DNA of 64,000 nt from Acestrorhynchus altus (Eukaryota; Chordata; Actinopteri; Characiformes; Acestrorhynchidae). How positions within the stretch are numbered: position 1 is the first letter of the stretch; the number at the start of each line of letters is the position of its first letter. Below, piece after piece: positions 1 to 11,614 of this stretch. The position numbers were made by a program, and so were the translations under genes. The notes under the pieces are model-generated. The model saw only the letters and a list, made by a program, of their open reading frames with translations, did no database searches and was not told the origin of the DNA. The stretch lies in contig CM067521.1 of assembly GCA_034509495.1 (NCBI GenBank), positions 15,412,991 through 15,476,990 on the forward strand, in the 5' to 3' direction.

Positions 1-124
1 TTCATGCAGCCAAGCACATCCTCCGAGAGCACCGATCACTATGGTAAGCCATCAATTTGGAAGCATATAGAATGAAAAAAATAAAGTGACCAAAATATCC
101 AAAGCATGTATTGGGACAATTCCA

Positions 125-335
125 AATGTTGTTATGTTCCAAAAGTAATTAAACCAGCCAATAGGGGTGTAGTTTTTTGCACTTTTGGTGCCGGTCCCAA
201 GCCGGATAAATGGTGAGGGTTGCGTCAGGAAGGGTATCCAGTGTAAAACTTGTGCCAAAACTATAATGCGGATCATAAATATGATGATCTGCTGTGGCGA
301 CCCCTAAAGGGAGCAGCCGGAAGAATAAGTTGTTT
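125..335. repeat. LINE 3'-end-like interspersed repeat
   Basis: Contains phrases that recur in many fish genomes, such as 'gcgtcaggaagggtatcc' and, near 290, 'tgtggcgacccctaaaggg'. From memory these belong to the 3' tail of a fish LINE or a SINE derived from it. No intact reading frame is present. It lies downstream of the last visible raf1 exon, inside the gene. The family name is uncertain. Confidence 0.5.
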
Positions 336-474
336 TTTAAATAATTAATTATTACATTTAAACAAACTTTGAATATATGTTGGTGTTTCTGAAGGAAAAT
401 CCAAATTACTTTAAATACTGTTCAAACCAGTAATATTTGCATTTTATAATTAAACATAACCTAAGCACTTAAAA

Positions 475-914
475 TACACTATATGGACAAAAGTACTGGG
501 ACTTTGGCTCATTCAGTGTTTCTTCTCACATTAAGGGTATTAAAAGAGTTTATTCTGCTTTTATTACAGTAACTCCATCTAGTATTCAGGGCTTTTTACT
601 AGATTTTGCAGCATTGCTGTGAGGATCTGATTGATCAATGACAAGAATTTTAATGAGATTAGGATATTGGATGACCACCACCCCACTTCATTCCCAGTTC
701 CCCAATGTAACCTAAAAATATTTCATGGAGCACCATCATTCCAGAACACATAGTTGCACTGCTCCACAGGTCAATACTGGAGGGCTTTATATTTTTTTTT
801 TTCTGAAATTAGGTTTGGTGCCAAATTGTTCACGTTTCTCCACTCCAGAGAGCTCCAAAGGTTAGACTTTAGCTGAATGCATTCATTAGAAGAGATGTAC
901 ACAGCATGTAGTGT
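475..914 (+). mobile_element. MITE, family A (TIR tacactatatggacaaaagt)
   Basis: Non-autonomous DNA transposon of about 440 bp in a raf1 intron. The left terminal repeat is well preserved; the right one is damaged and ends near 'gtagtgta'. Internal landmarks shared with the other copies in this window are 'gatattggatgaccacc', 'ggagcaccatcattccag' and 'ctgaatgcattcattagaag'. It has no coding capacity. Confidence 0.75.
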
Positions 915-1173
915 ATATCCAGCAAGGGCAATGCAAAATACCTGTAGCTTCCTCAGATAAACATCAGTAGACTTAACAGATCCAACCTGATGTTCATCAA
1001 TGTTAACCTTCCTCTTTTTATACAGAGTCTACCCTGAGCGTTTTTCTCATCATCTGATGAGGCGATTTAATGTGGGTCCCTAGCTTGAATTTCAGACATT
1101 AAAGTGTAACCTAAAGCAAAGCTTCTAAATAATTAACAAACTTTAAGCACTTTTAAGACCCTCCTAAACTCAC

Positions 1174-4100
1174 TCCATGCCTTGAGCAGCCTGCCTGGCA
1201 ATGTCGATCAGCTGGAACATCTGCAAGTTGGTTTCTTGTACATGCAGGTGTTTATAGAGGCTGCTTCCCTCACACCACTGCGTCACAATAGCCAGGTTGT
1301 CCTTGGTCATGTACCCCATGAACAACAAAATGTTGACATGCCTGGTCTTCCTGTAGTTGAGAAATGAAATAAGTAGGACATCCAATTCAAGTACATTGGA
1401 GAGAACTGAATTGAAAATAGAACATCAATTCAAAAGAGCCAAACTAACTAGAGATAACACACAGATGAGGACAAGCCATTATATAAGGCTAAAGAGATCA
1501 TTAACTTTGTATTGTTCTACTGCCACTCCATTTTCTCTTAACTCGGAATATCTCATTGATGTTTCTCCTCAGGTTTCTCACCTTAGCACTGCCACCTCAT
1601 TGCGGAAGGCCTGAAACTGCTCTGGCGTGGGATCAATGACCTTTAAAATCTTCACAGCTACGTCACCTGAAAGAGGTGCATTTGTTTAATGACAATTCAA
1701 CCAGTGCAGTAAAGTAAAAACATTTAATTTAGCACTTTAATTCAGTATGTTAATTTTGTACTGTTAACCAAATATATTAATATATTATAGTATGGTATAT
1801 TAATTTAATTTTATCCCAATGTCCCCCCATATTTTTAAGTGCCAATTACTCAACCTCTCTCCCAATCACATATGATGCTCCTGGGAAGGTGAACAAAAAA
1901 ACATGACATGCTCCTACTTGCTGGGCAGCCAACTCGGTCAGCGGAAAGCACAGGGTCCCTGATACAATGGCTAATGTGCCAGCACTGCCTGGGTGTGATG
2001 TAGGGAGAGTGCACCATCTACTCACAGGAGAGAGCATGGCCAAATTTGCTCTCTCAAACTCCAGTTGCTGATGGCAAGCAGCATATCCTTGTGACCCTCA
2101 GATCATAGTCGTAGCATTAGACCTTGGCTGAGCCAGTTGGAGCCCCATAAATTCATTTAGAGAATTTAATCAATTTCATTCTTAGAATTACAAACACACT
2201 TTAAAGCCAATGCACAGCAGCACAATGGAATAAAACTTCCACACCTAACCTATGTGTACTAAACGCACACACACAAAATGGGCACTGGACACACACCTGC
2301 AGTGGTGGGCAGGCATTCCCAGCACCCCGTGTGCAACTGGAGGTTAGGTATATTGAATGAGAGATGTGGGATCTGCAGACTATGGGTAGGGGCCGACAAA
2401 AATGCCATCAGTTACAGCAACCCATTTAGTCTTACTGTGTAACTTTTTGGCCAGTAGGAGCAACCTTTGACAGGCCCACAAATTTGGCCTATGGCTGTAA
2501 CCTTTTGACACACCTATTCTCCTTTCAAAACACCTGCAACTTTTGAATCGCCCAGTACTCCAACTTGCACAGACCTATACTTGAATGCTGATCATGCAGA
2601 GGGAGGAGAAAGCATTGTTCATTCCTTCCCACCTCCCCCAATTCTTGCCAGTCTAGGGAATGAACTGGCGACTGCCTGATGCCCACTTCTCTACACTAGA
2701 AGGCTGCACCTCAAACAACAGTCTACCAAGTATGTACCAAGTGCACTTCCACTAAAAGTACTGTACATTAATTACTGCACTATACACTGTACAAAAGTAC
2801 TGAATGTTATTAGTGCTGATGAGCATGATTTCCATATGTCAACAGAAGATAATTTCTTATAACAGGCAGTGAAATACTGGATGTCGAGACTGCACTGGTC
2901 GTTATAACTGGTCAACATATTTAGGTTGTGGGCAGAAGTGGGATAATCACTGCAGAATTTCTGCAAGACTTAAAATATCTTTCCATTGCAGATCTTGACA
3001 CCAAACATTACATTAAAGACCCTTTTAATACTCACCGTGCCACTTCCCTTTATAGACTGTGCCAAAAGACCCTGAACCGATCCGGGAGAGCAGAATCACC
3101 TCACTGGCATCAATCTCCCAGTAATAGCTGGAATCCCTCTTTTCCCTAGGCCGCTGGGGGGGTAGGAAAGGTATAAAAACAAGCACAGGAATTCCTCAAA
3201 TGTTTATTTTATTATTATTCTGCCAAAATATGTGGCCAAAATAATTCAAAATACTAAAAAATTTCAATTAGACAGAAATTAATTAAGAACAGTTACCATT
3301 AAGTGGGTTCATGCTTTTGTAGCTATTCAAATTGACTAAGGCTATACTCATTAATGAGCTTCCCCAAATGCAGGTGAACAGATCAGGAAAGAGGAAACGT
3401 GTCAACACTCACTATTCTGTTTTTTTCCTGAGTATTAGATGACGGCGCCTTCTCCCTGTGAATAGCAGCTGGGGGTTTGGACTGAGACCAGCCTGTTGGG
3501 CTGAGATTGGGGGGGCTCCCTATGTGGTAGAGGTAGCAGATACGGACATTACACAACTTTATCCATAATAAGATTTTACTGCAGTTGTAATATATTTTTG
3601 ATATTTCTAAGTATAGTTTAAGACTGATATGATTTTTTTTACCTGAATCCTGCCTTTTAAATGCATCCTGTGGGGGAAATATGACAGTTTACATTTTTAA
3701 TTAAATTATGTACATTATAAAAAAAAAAAAAAAAAAAATTCATGTTTTGATGCCCTAGTATATTACACAGGTTTACTAGAGTAAAATAATCATGTGTTAG
3801 TGTAATTGAAAGCATAATCACTGGCTTTGTGATGTAAAAACTGGACAACGATGGATTTTTGCACATAGACAAAGAAAGTAATATAGGTATTGAACACGTT
3901 TCTCAGTAAATATATATATTGACATGAAATGTTTACTAGATTTTGGCAACAACTCAAGTAATCCACATATACAAATAAATCAAAACAAATAAATACATAA
4001 ACCATGTTATGTGTAACAAAGTGGAATAACACAGGGAAAAGGTACTGAACGCATGAAGAAAAGGAGATGCCAAAAGGCACGTAAAGCCAAAAATCAGCTG

Positions 4101-7100
4101 AAATCTGTCAGTATTTAGAAAGCACTCCTAGGAAGCAAACCCTATCAGTGAAAATCAATCTCAGCTGGTTTAGTCCCAGTTTATATCCTACAAAAAGGGT
4201 TCTCATCTCAGAAGGTGTCGCACAAGAAGCATCTCATTATCAGTAAAAGCAAAAAGCTTTCTCAAAACGTTCACAACCTCATTGTTGCACAACATACTGA
4301 TGGTACTGGTTACAGATGTATTTCTAAACTTCTGAATGTTCCAGTGAGCATCATTGGCCATTATCCGGAAGTGGAAAGAACAGAATTTCACCATAAACCA
4401 GACATGACCAGGTGCTTCTTGCAAGATTTCTGACTGAGGAATCAAAAGTTAATCAGAGTCCAAGAGTCAGAAAGACCTGGAATTAAGTAATATTCTCAAC
4501 CACCATGGCCTCTATGCACACTCACAATGATCCCAAACACACAGCCAAGGAAACTCTCAAGTGGGTTCAGATAAAGATGGCCCAGTCAATCACCCGACTT
4601 GAATCCAATTGAAAATCTATGGAAAGAACTGAAGATGAACCCTAAAGTTCACAAAACAGTCGAACAATACATGTTTCTACAGCACCTTGAAGCGGTCATT
4701 ACCAACAAAGGCTATTCTACTAAGTATCAAGTAAATTTCAGTAAGCATGTTCAATATTTTGCCCTGTGTCATTCCACTTTCTTATACAAAGAAATCATAA
4801 GTCCATAAATTGTGTGTGTGTGTGTGTGTGTGTGGATTACATGGATTGTCAGTAACATCTGAGGAAAATGCCAATAGCCTCACCAAAAATATATTTACTG
4901 AGAAAAATGTTGATGTTTTGATAGTTTTAGATTTGTACAGATTTTTGCTTATACTCCTAAATAAACGAGAATGATCAGTAATTTAATATGCAGTGGAAGT
5001 GCTCAGTACGGGTTAACTGATCCACGCTCCCCCCCACAAATATAGTCTTTCATACACTACATGTCCAAAGATATATGGACATCCCTTCTAATTAATACAT
5101 TCTAATGAATGCTATTAGCTACTTATGTGCAAATGCACACATGCAGCTTATCTAGTCCCTGTAGAGAAATACTGCAAATAGAATAGGACACTATGTAGCA
5201 GATAAACATTAATCTACTGGCATCATGCCTATTTTTTCTTAGATCAATATTGGTGGAAACCTTTTAAGAAGGTTTCTCTCTTATCGTAAGTCCAGAAACC
5301 CATTTTTTGGCATAAAAATGTACCCTATGATAAAGGTGTATTACCTCAACTGCAAGCCCATCCACAGGGAGGGTGGTGCTGACCATATGGACATTGGGTG
5401 TGGAGGTGGAGCGTTGCTTCTGCGAGAGAGAGCCTTCAGAGGGTGGGGCCGGTGTGATGTAGTTGAAGGCATGAGGGGTGGAGTGTCTGTGATGGGTGCT
5501 GAAATAGTATAGAGGGGACAACAGTAAGAGCCATATTTAAATACACTCCCCTCCAAACGTTTTGGAAGAGTGAGGCCAATCCCTTTATTTTTTGCTGTGG
5601 ATGGAAAACATTTAGGTTTGACAGATGAATTTCAGACAAAAGAACTACTTGTCACAGTTCAGAAGATGGCACCCATTTTTCTTGTGAGCAAAAGTATTGA
5701 AACATGTCACTGACTGAAACATGTCACTGCTGAATTTCTGTGCTCAGTTTCAGACTTGAGTTTTGCCTGTGCAATTTTATTTTATATATATATATATATA
5801 TAAAAGAAAAGAAAAAGCATCACAAAAGAAGCATGCAAATGTTCAGTGATCCACTTGGTGCAGTTATTACAAACAAATTACTTATTACTTTAATCTATTT
5901 TAAGTGCATCTCTTCCGATACTTTTGCTCACAAGGAAAATTGGTGGGTTCAGACAGAAGGTGCCATCTTCTGAACTGTGCATCAGATCCAGATGAAAATA
6001 CCTGGAAATAAAAGCTGAAATGTTGCTCTTTTGTCTCATATTCAGGGTTGCAAAATCCCGGGAATTTTCAAAGTTGAAAACTTTCCATGGGAATTAATGG
6101 GGATTTATGGGAATAAAACAGAAATTTACAAAATTGAAGGTTGGCCCTCAACAAGGAACTTAAATATAGTTGGGGGAAATATATTGTAGCATAATCTTGG
6201 CTAAAACAACCACATTTAATGCAAGTACACTCCTCAATCACATGAGGACACAGCACTGCTTACTGCAAGACTACAGAGGCCACACCCCCTGCATGCACTG
6301 TGCACTCCTGCATCACATGCACAGATGATTGCTTAAAGCCTGGAGGCCACACTTTTGAAGCACAAGACTATTGAAGCTACACAGTTGAGCCTGAAGATTA
6401 TATAAACTCAATGCCATGTCTGGCCATCTGGGCCTTGACAAAGGCAAAGTTCTGGGCAGTTTGGCAAAGTTCCGAACCAAGCAAGGCCTTTGAGAAGGGG
6501 ATGGAATCTGGCACGCCAGCACATATCTGCATCCACCTGGTGGAAGGGACTTTGTGGATTTGAGGCCCTTGCACCTGTAGCCTACCTCATCCTCCAAATC
6601 CCACCATCAGCTCCCTCTGAGCGCAACTGGTCACTGTTTGAGAACACACACACAAAGGTTCACAACAGACTCGCAAACGAGAGAGTGGAAAAACTGGTGG
6701 CCATTCGGGCAAACCTAAGGCTTTTGAGCCTGACACCAAGCCATCTTCAACAAGGCTGGACAGTGACACTGAGGAGGAGGAGGATGTTGAGGAGGTGAAC
6801 ATGGAGGATGTTGATGAGACCCAGGAAGGGGCCATTTCGTGAAAGGTTTTGGCAAAAATCCAGAATATGCAGAAACTAGACTTTTTTTGTTTTACATGTT
6901 GAATGGCACTTTTTTGGAGGTGGGGCTCCTTTCATTTCCTTTCCTTTCAATATTTCCAAAATTCCCCAGCTTAACTTCCAATGGAAAGTTTCCAGAAAGT
7001 TACTGGAAATTTTCTGCCCCTTTGCAACCCTACTCATATTCAACTTTTAATGTCAAATTTAAACCCAAATGTTCTCAGTCCACAGCAACAACAACATGAC

Positions 7101-10100
7101 TGGCCTCACTGTTCCAATACTTTTGGAGGGGAGTGTTCATAATATGTCCAAAAGTATCCATTTACATTTACAGCATTTAGCAGACGCCCTTATCCAGAGC
7201 GACTTACAAAATTGCTTTGCTTTATCCAAATAACCCTTCTCGTGCTACTTAAATATGCACCTGGTGTAGATACAGGAATTCAATAGCAAAGAGGAATAAA
7301 TTGCCTATTAATACATATAAATAACAATGATGATCATCACCCTACCCCATCTCCAAATCATCCAAAGTTCCACTGTTCTAACCCACACCTGGCCTTAGGT
7401 GGCAATAGGCTCATGATTATCTGTTCCAGAGTGTCCTAATCAATTGGGAGTACTTCTCTAATGGGACTAGATAAATGTGCAAATGGGCACACACAGCTTG
7501 TGTCAGCAATAAATGCAACTTAAAATAGCTGAACGCATTCATTAGAAGGGGTGTCCACAAACATTTGGACATAGAGTGTACCTTTGTAAAAATAAAAAAG
7601 GGTTTGTTGACTCCATTGAATTTTTGGTGTTACGTGATTTTTCACTAGAACCCCTTTAACCAGGCAAAGAAATATTTAAGCATCCAATGGGGTTTTGAGT
7701 TCTTGTATTTCATAGCCTGCACTAAAGACCCAATGAAAACTGCTTTTTACATGTACTTTTTATTTTAAATAACAATTTAAAACTGATTGAGCAACCAAAT
7801 GCATTAAATCATCCTTCTGAATTGAACATCTTCATGATAGGAAGACTAATTAGATCCCTCTCATTTGTGCTAATGCACTTCTACAGCCTGATATGATCAG
7901 TAATAGCCATGGCGCAAGGCTCCTCAACTCACTTCCGAGGGCTATTTCTGGTGTCACAGACACACCCCCGAGAAATATAGCATCTCCGTTCCACCAAAGG
8001 CTTCATGTCCTAGTCAATGCTTGCTGTGTTAATGTTAACACTACTCTTTTTTCAGTTCTACAAAAAAGGCAGAAAAACGCTTGATGTTAGATTTATATCA
8101 CAAGCTTCTACCAAAGGAAGTTGTTTCGATAGACATTGCCGTGCAAACATAAAACACCCTTTGTCTAATCCCAAGTTAAAACAGCCAAAACAAAGTCCTC
8201 AGAACAAAAAAAGATAATTTAAGGAAATTAATGTGATCTAATCTGCGAGCACTATGACCCAAGGAACACAATTTCAAATCCTGGGTTATGCTGCTTGTCA
8301 TCGGCAGTCAGAGTCAGAGAGAACAAAATTGGCCATGCCCTCTGGGTGGGTAAATGGCGCTTTCTCCCCACTTTACACCCATTGCAACAGTGTCGGTACT
8401 GGCATCTGTTAGCCACTGTATCAGAGCTGGACCTGGTACAATGATGCAATGGAGGCAGTTTGAAAAGAGGTGGTGGCTGGCTTTACAGTATGTGCTTGTC
8501 TTCACCCTTCAAGTGTTGGCACTACCAAATTGGGGGGATTGAGACAATAAAATAAAGTTAATTTCCAAAACTGAAGTCCAAAATATGATCTATGGATTTG
8601 TGCTGTGGGTCTGAAAGAATTCAAAGGTGATCAAAAAATTCTTACTGACAAAAGAAAACAGACAAATAAAGCAATGAACTGACCAGTTCAGAGATCACTC
8701 CAGATCTCAATAAATTACAGAGGATATTTGGGAAAGCTTCAGGTCTGTTTGGTGGAACAATGAATTTTTGACAGCGTAGGCAAAGGAATGTCCTCAGTAG
8801 ATACAGGCGTTCAATAGCAAAGAAGGACAAATTGACTATTAATAGCCTTGATTTCAGAAAAAATACTTTGGAGCAACAAGTGTTCTAAATATACACTAAA
8901 TGGAAAAATATTGGGGCACGTGCTCATTCCTTGTTTTTTTCCCCAAAATCAGGGGTATTAATAGAAGATGAGACTTGTTGCTAATGGTTTTTACTAGATT
9001 CTGGAGCATTGTGCTGTGCGGATTTGAATGCATTCAAGGACAAGCGCAATAGTTGGGGTCAGAATGTAAAGCAACATTGAACTGACCACTTCAGAGATAA
9101 TTCCAGATCTCCATATCACAGAGGGTATTTGAGAAGGCATCAGTTTTTTTTTGGTAGAACAATGAATTTTTGATAGCGTAGGCAAAAGAATGTCTTCAGT
9201 CCTCAAACCTTATGCAATCTCTTGACTCTTACAAAGTCTTCAATGTTAATCAAACCAAGAAGCCTGGAGAGGGTAAATTAAAATAACAGCTTTAAAAAAG
9301 TGGTGTTCATCAGGGGTACGTTTTTTGTCCACTCGTTCTTATTGCATACTGGTCACTTCTGCTTTTCTCATTACTTGTTGTTTTCTGGATCTCATGTCTC
9401 ACAGAGCATAGCAGAGTTCTTCTAAAATGTCTTTTCTAGGATGGAGAACATAACCTGATATGACAGATCCAACTGTACTCACCTAACAGGAAATCGGGAT
9501 AAAGAATCACGCATCCGGCGAGATGAGAGTGGCGGTAGGGATGGATTTCCACCTTCTCCAGGTGTGGGGAACAGGCTGCAGGAATTGAGTGAGGATATTC
9601 AAGATGCACTGGATACATTATCACAGAACACCATTCAGAACCTGAGTGTCTGAGATGTCTGGCATGTTGCATTATACCCAATGCCATATTGAGACACAGT
9701 GTGAGACATACTTCATTGGTCCCAAAAACATACAGCCTTGAAAAGCAAACAGAGGAGTTTATGCAAAGAAGCAAACACACAGCAGAACAGCTGACACTGC
9801 CATAATCATCAGAAGAATAGTCTATTGTGTCAGGTTGTAGCTCATTTTCATTGATGGCTATCTGCACATACTACCACAGGACTAGTTGAAACTGTATGCA
9901 AAAATCTTCATGTGCTCTGCTGACAAGTAGCATCAATAGACTGCTCAGGGTTGTACTGAGACAGATTTTATCTTTTTTTTTGTCCTTAGGCAGAACTGTA
10001 CTGTGCTTGACCACATTCATACTTCATTTTATTTTAAAAGATCATTAACTAGGATGATGTGAAAGAGGTAAATAAAAACTGTACTATAGTAAAAATGTAT

Positions 10101-11538
10101 TCATTAAAATAGAAGTACTTAGAAGAAGTTGAAAAGTGTCAACAAAATGTGTAATTACATCAGGGATTCACAAACTTTGGCAACATTCAAAAAGACAACT
10201 TTTTGAATTTTAGTTACTCTCATATTTTCTACCCTGATGAGAAAATATGCACATAAGTATAATATAAGGGACCTCAAACTTACAGAAGCTGTCGAATGTT
10301 GCTCCAGTCAACGCACATGGTCGGGACTTTGGTGCTGCAATGCTCATGGAATTTGTAGCCGCATGTTTGGCATCTGAATCCATGCAGGAGAAACTTCTGG
10401 CAAATGTCACAGAAGGCCAACTTCAGAAAGGTTTTTCGTACCTGTGAAGTTTTGGGAAAAATATGTTTGAAGTTATAGTTGAACCTAACATGTTCGAGTA
10501 GTTTTTATCTGCTTTATAATGCAATCCCTGCAGAAAACAATGAGACCATTCTGAAAACTCGACTCAAGTTTCAACTCACACAACTTTCAATTAAAGTTCA
10601 CGTATTTAATTTAATTGGATGGAATTCAACAGAATGTTATTCTAATACAAGGTAAAGAACACATGCCAGATTCAAACCACTAAAAAAAGTAAAAAATGAA
10701 AAAAAAAAAAAGTGCAGAAATAAGGATTTTGAGAACTATGTTATGCTATACTCCAAGATAACTCACAAAATTGTGCGTAGTGAGCGGTACATGATCTAAA
10801 ACTTCAACCAGCAGCTCTTCTCCAATGAGTGAGGTAGAATCGGTGTTCCAATCCACACGGGATTTTTTGCTAAAATGAAAAAAATAAATAAATAAATTGC
10901 GTGTTGTTCATACTCAGCAGATCTTTCACAGACACTCCAACAACAAGACAGAATCCAGAAAGAATTTCCCACAATGTCATTCATATCAACTACCAATAAG
11001 ACAGCTTTAACTTTTAGCAAACATCTTACAGTTAGTACAGTTTAGTACAGATATTCTGTACTAAAATGAAGTTGCAATTGGCTACAGAGCCGCAGCTTGT
11101 TTACCTTCTGGGCTGATCTGGATTGAGCCTAAACACAGCGCAGCACTCCGGCTGGAGCCCTCGGACTTTAAGGGCTTTGATTAGGCAGTTGTGCAGAGTC
11201 ATACCTGGTCGAACATTCACCTAACGGGAACACAAATGACATTATCAGATAATGTTTGTATACTGTATAGATCAGACGAATCAGTGACATGCACCACTTC
11301 CCTTTATGTGAAGTGTAGTCAGACTGCTATGAGAAGGTTAAGGAGTAATGCAAGCAGGGTGCATTAATGAAACACTTCAAAGCACAAAAACTCAACAGGA
11401 TTTGTTTTTATTACTGTTGATTTTAAATTAAAAGTACATTTTCTTTAGAGTCATACAGTCTCAGAAACCACATAAGTAAATCTGTTTTGTATAACTGAAT
11501 AACATGGATAGAGTCTGTGATGATTTAGGCCAGGCTAG

Positions 11539-11614
<76 letters not shown>

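Noticed and set aside
1..1170. RAF1 catalytic-loop (HRD) exon at the left edge
   Set aside because: Searched the minus strand for the HRDMKSN and DFG segments; not present, so the remaining exons lie outside the window.
9436..9867. 143-codon minus-strand ORF
   Set aside because: It overlaps raf1 exon 9483-9575 but reads a different frame from the one that matches RAF proteins; the remainder is intron and a Tc1 fragment.
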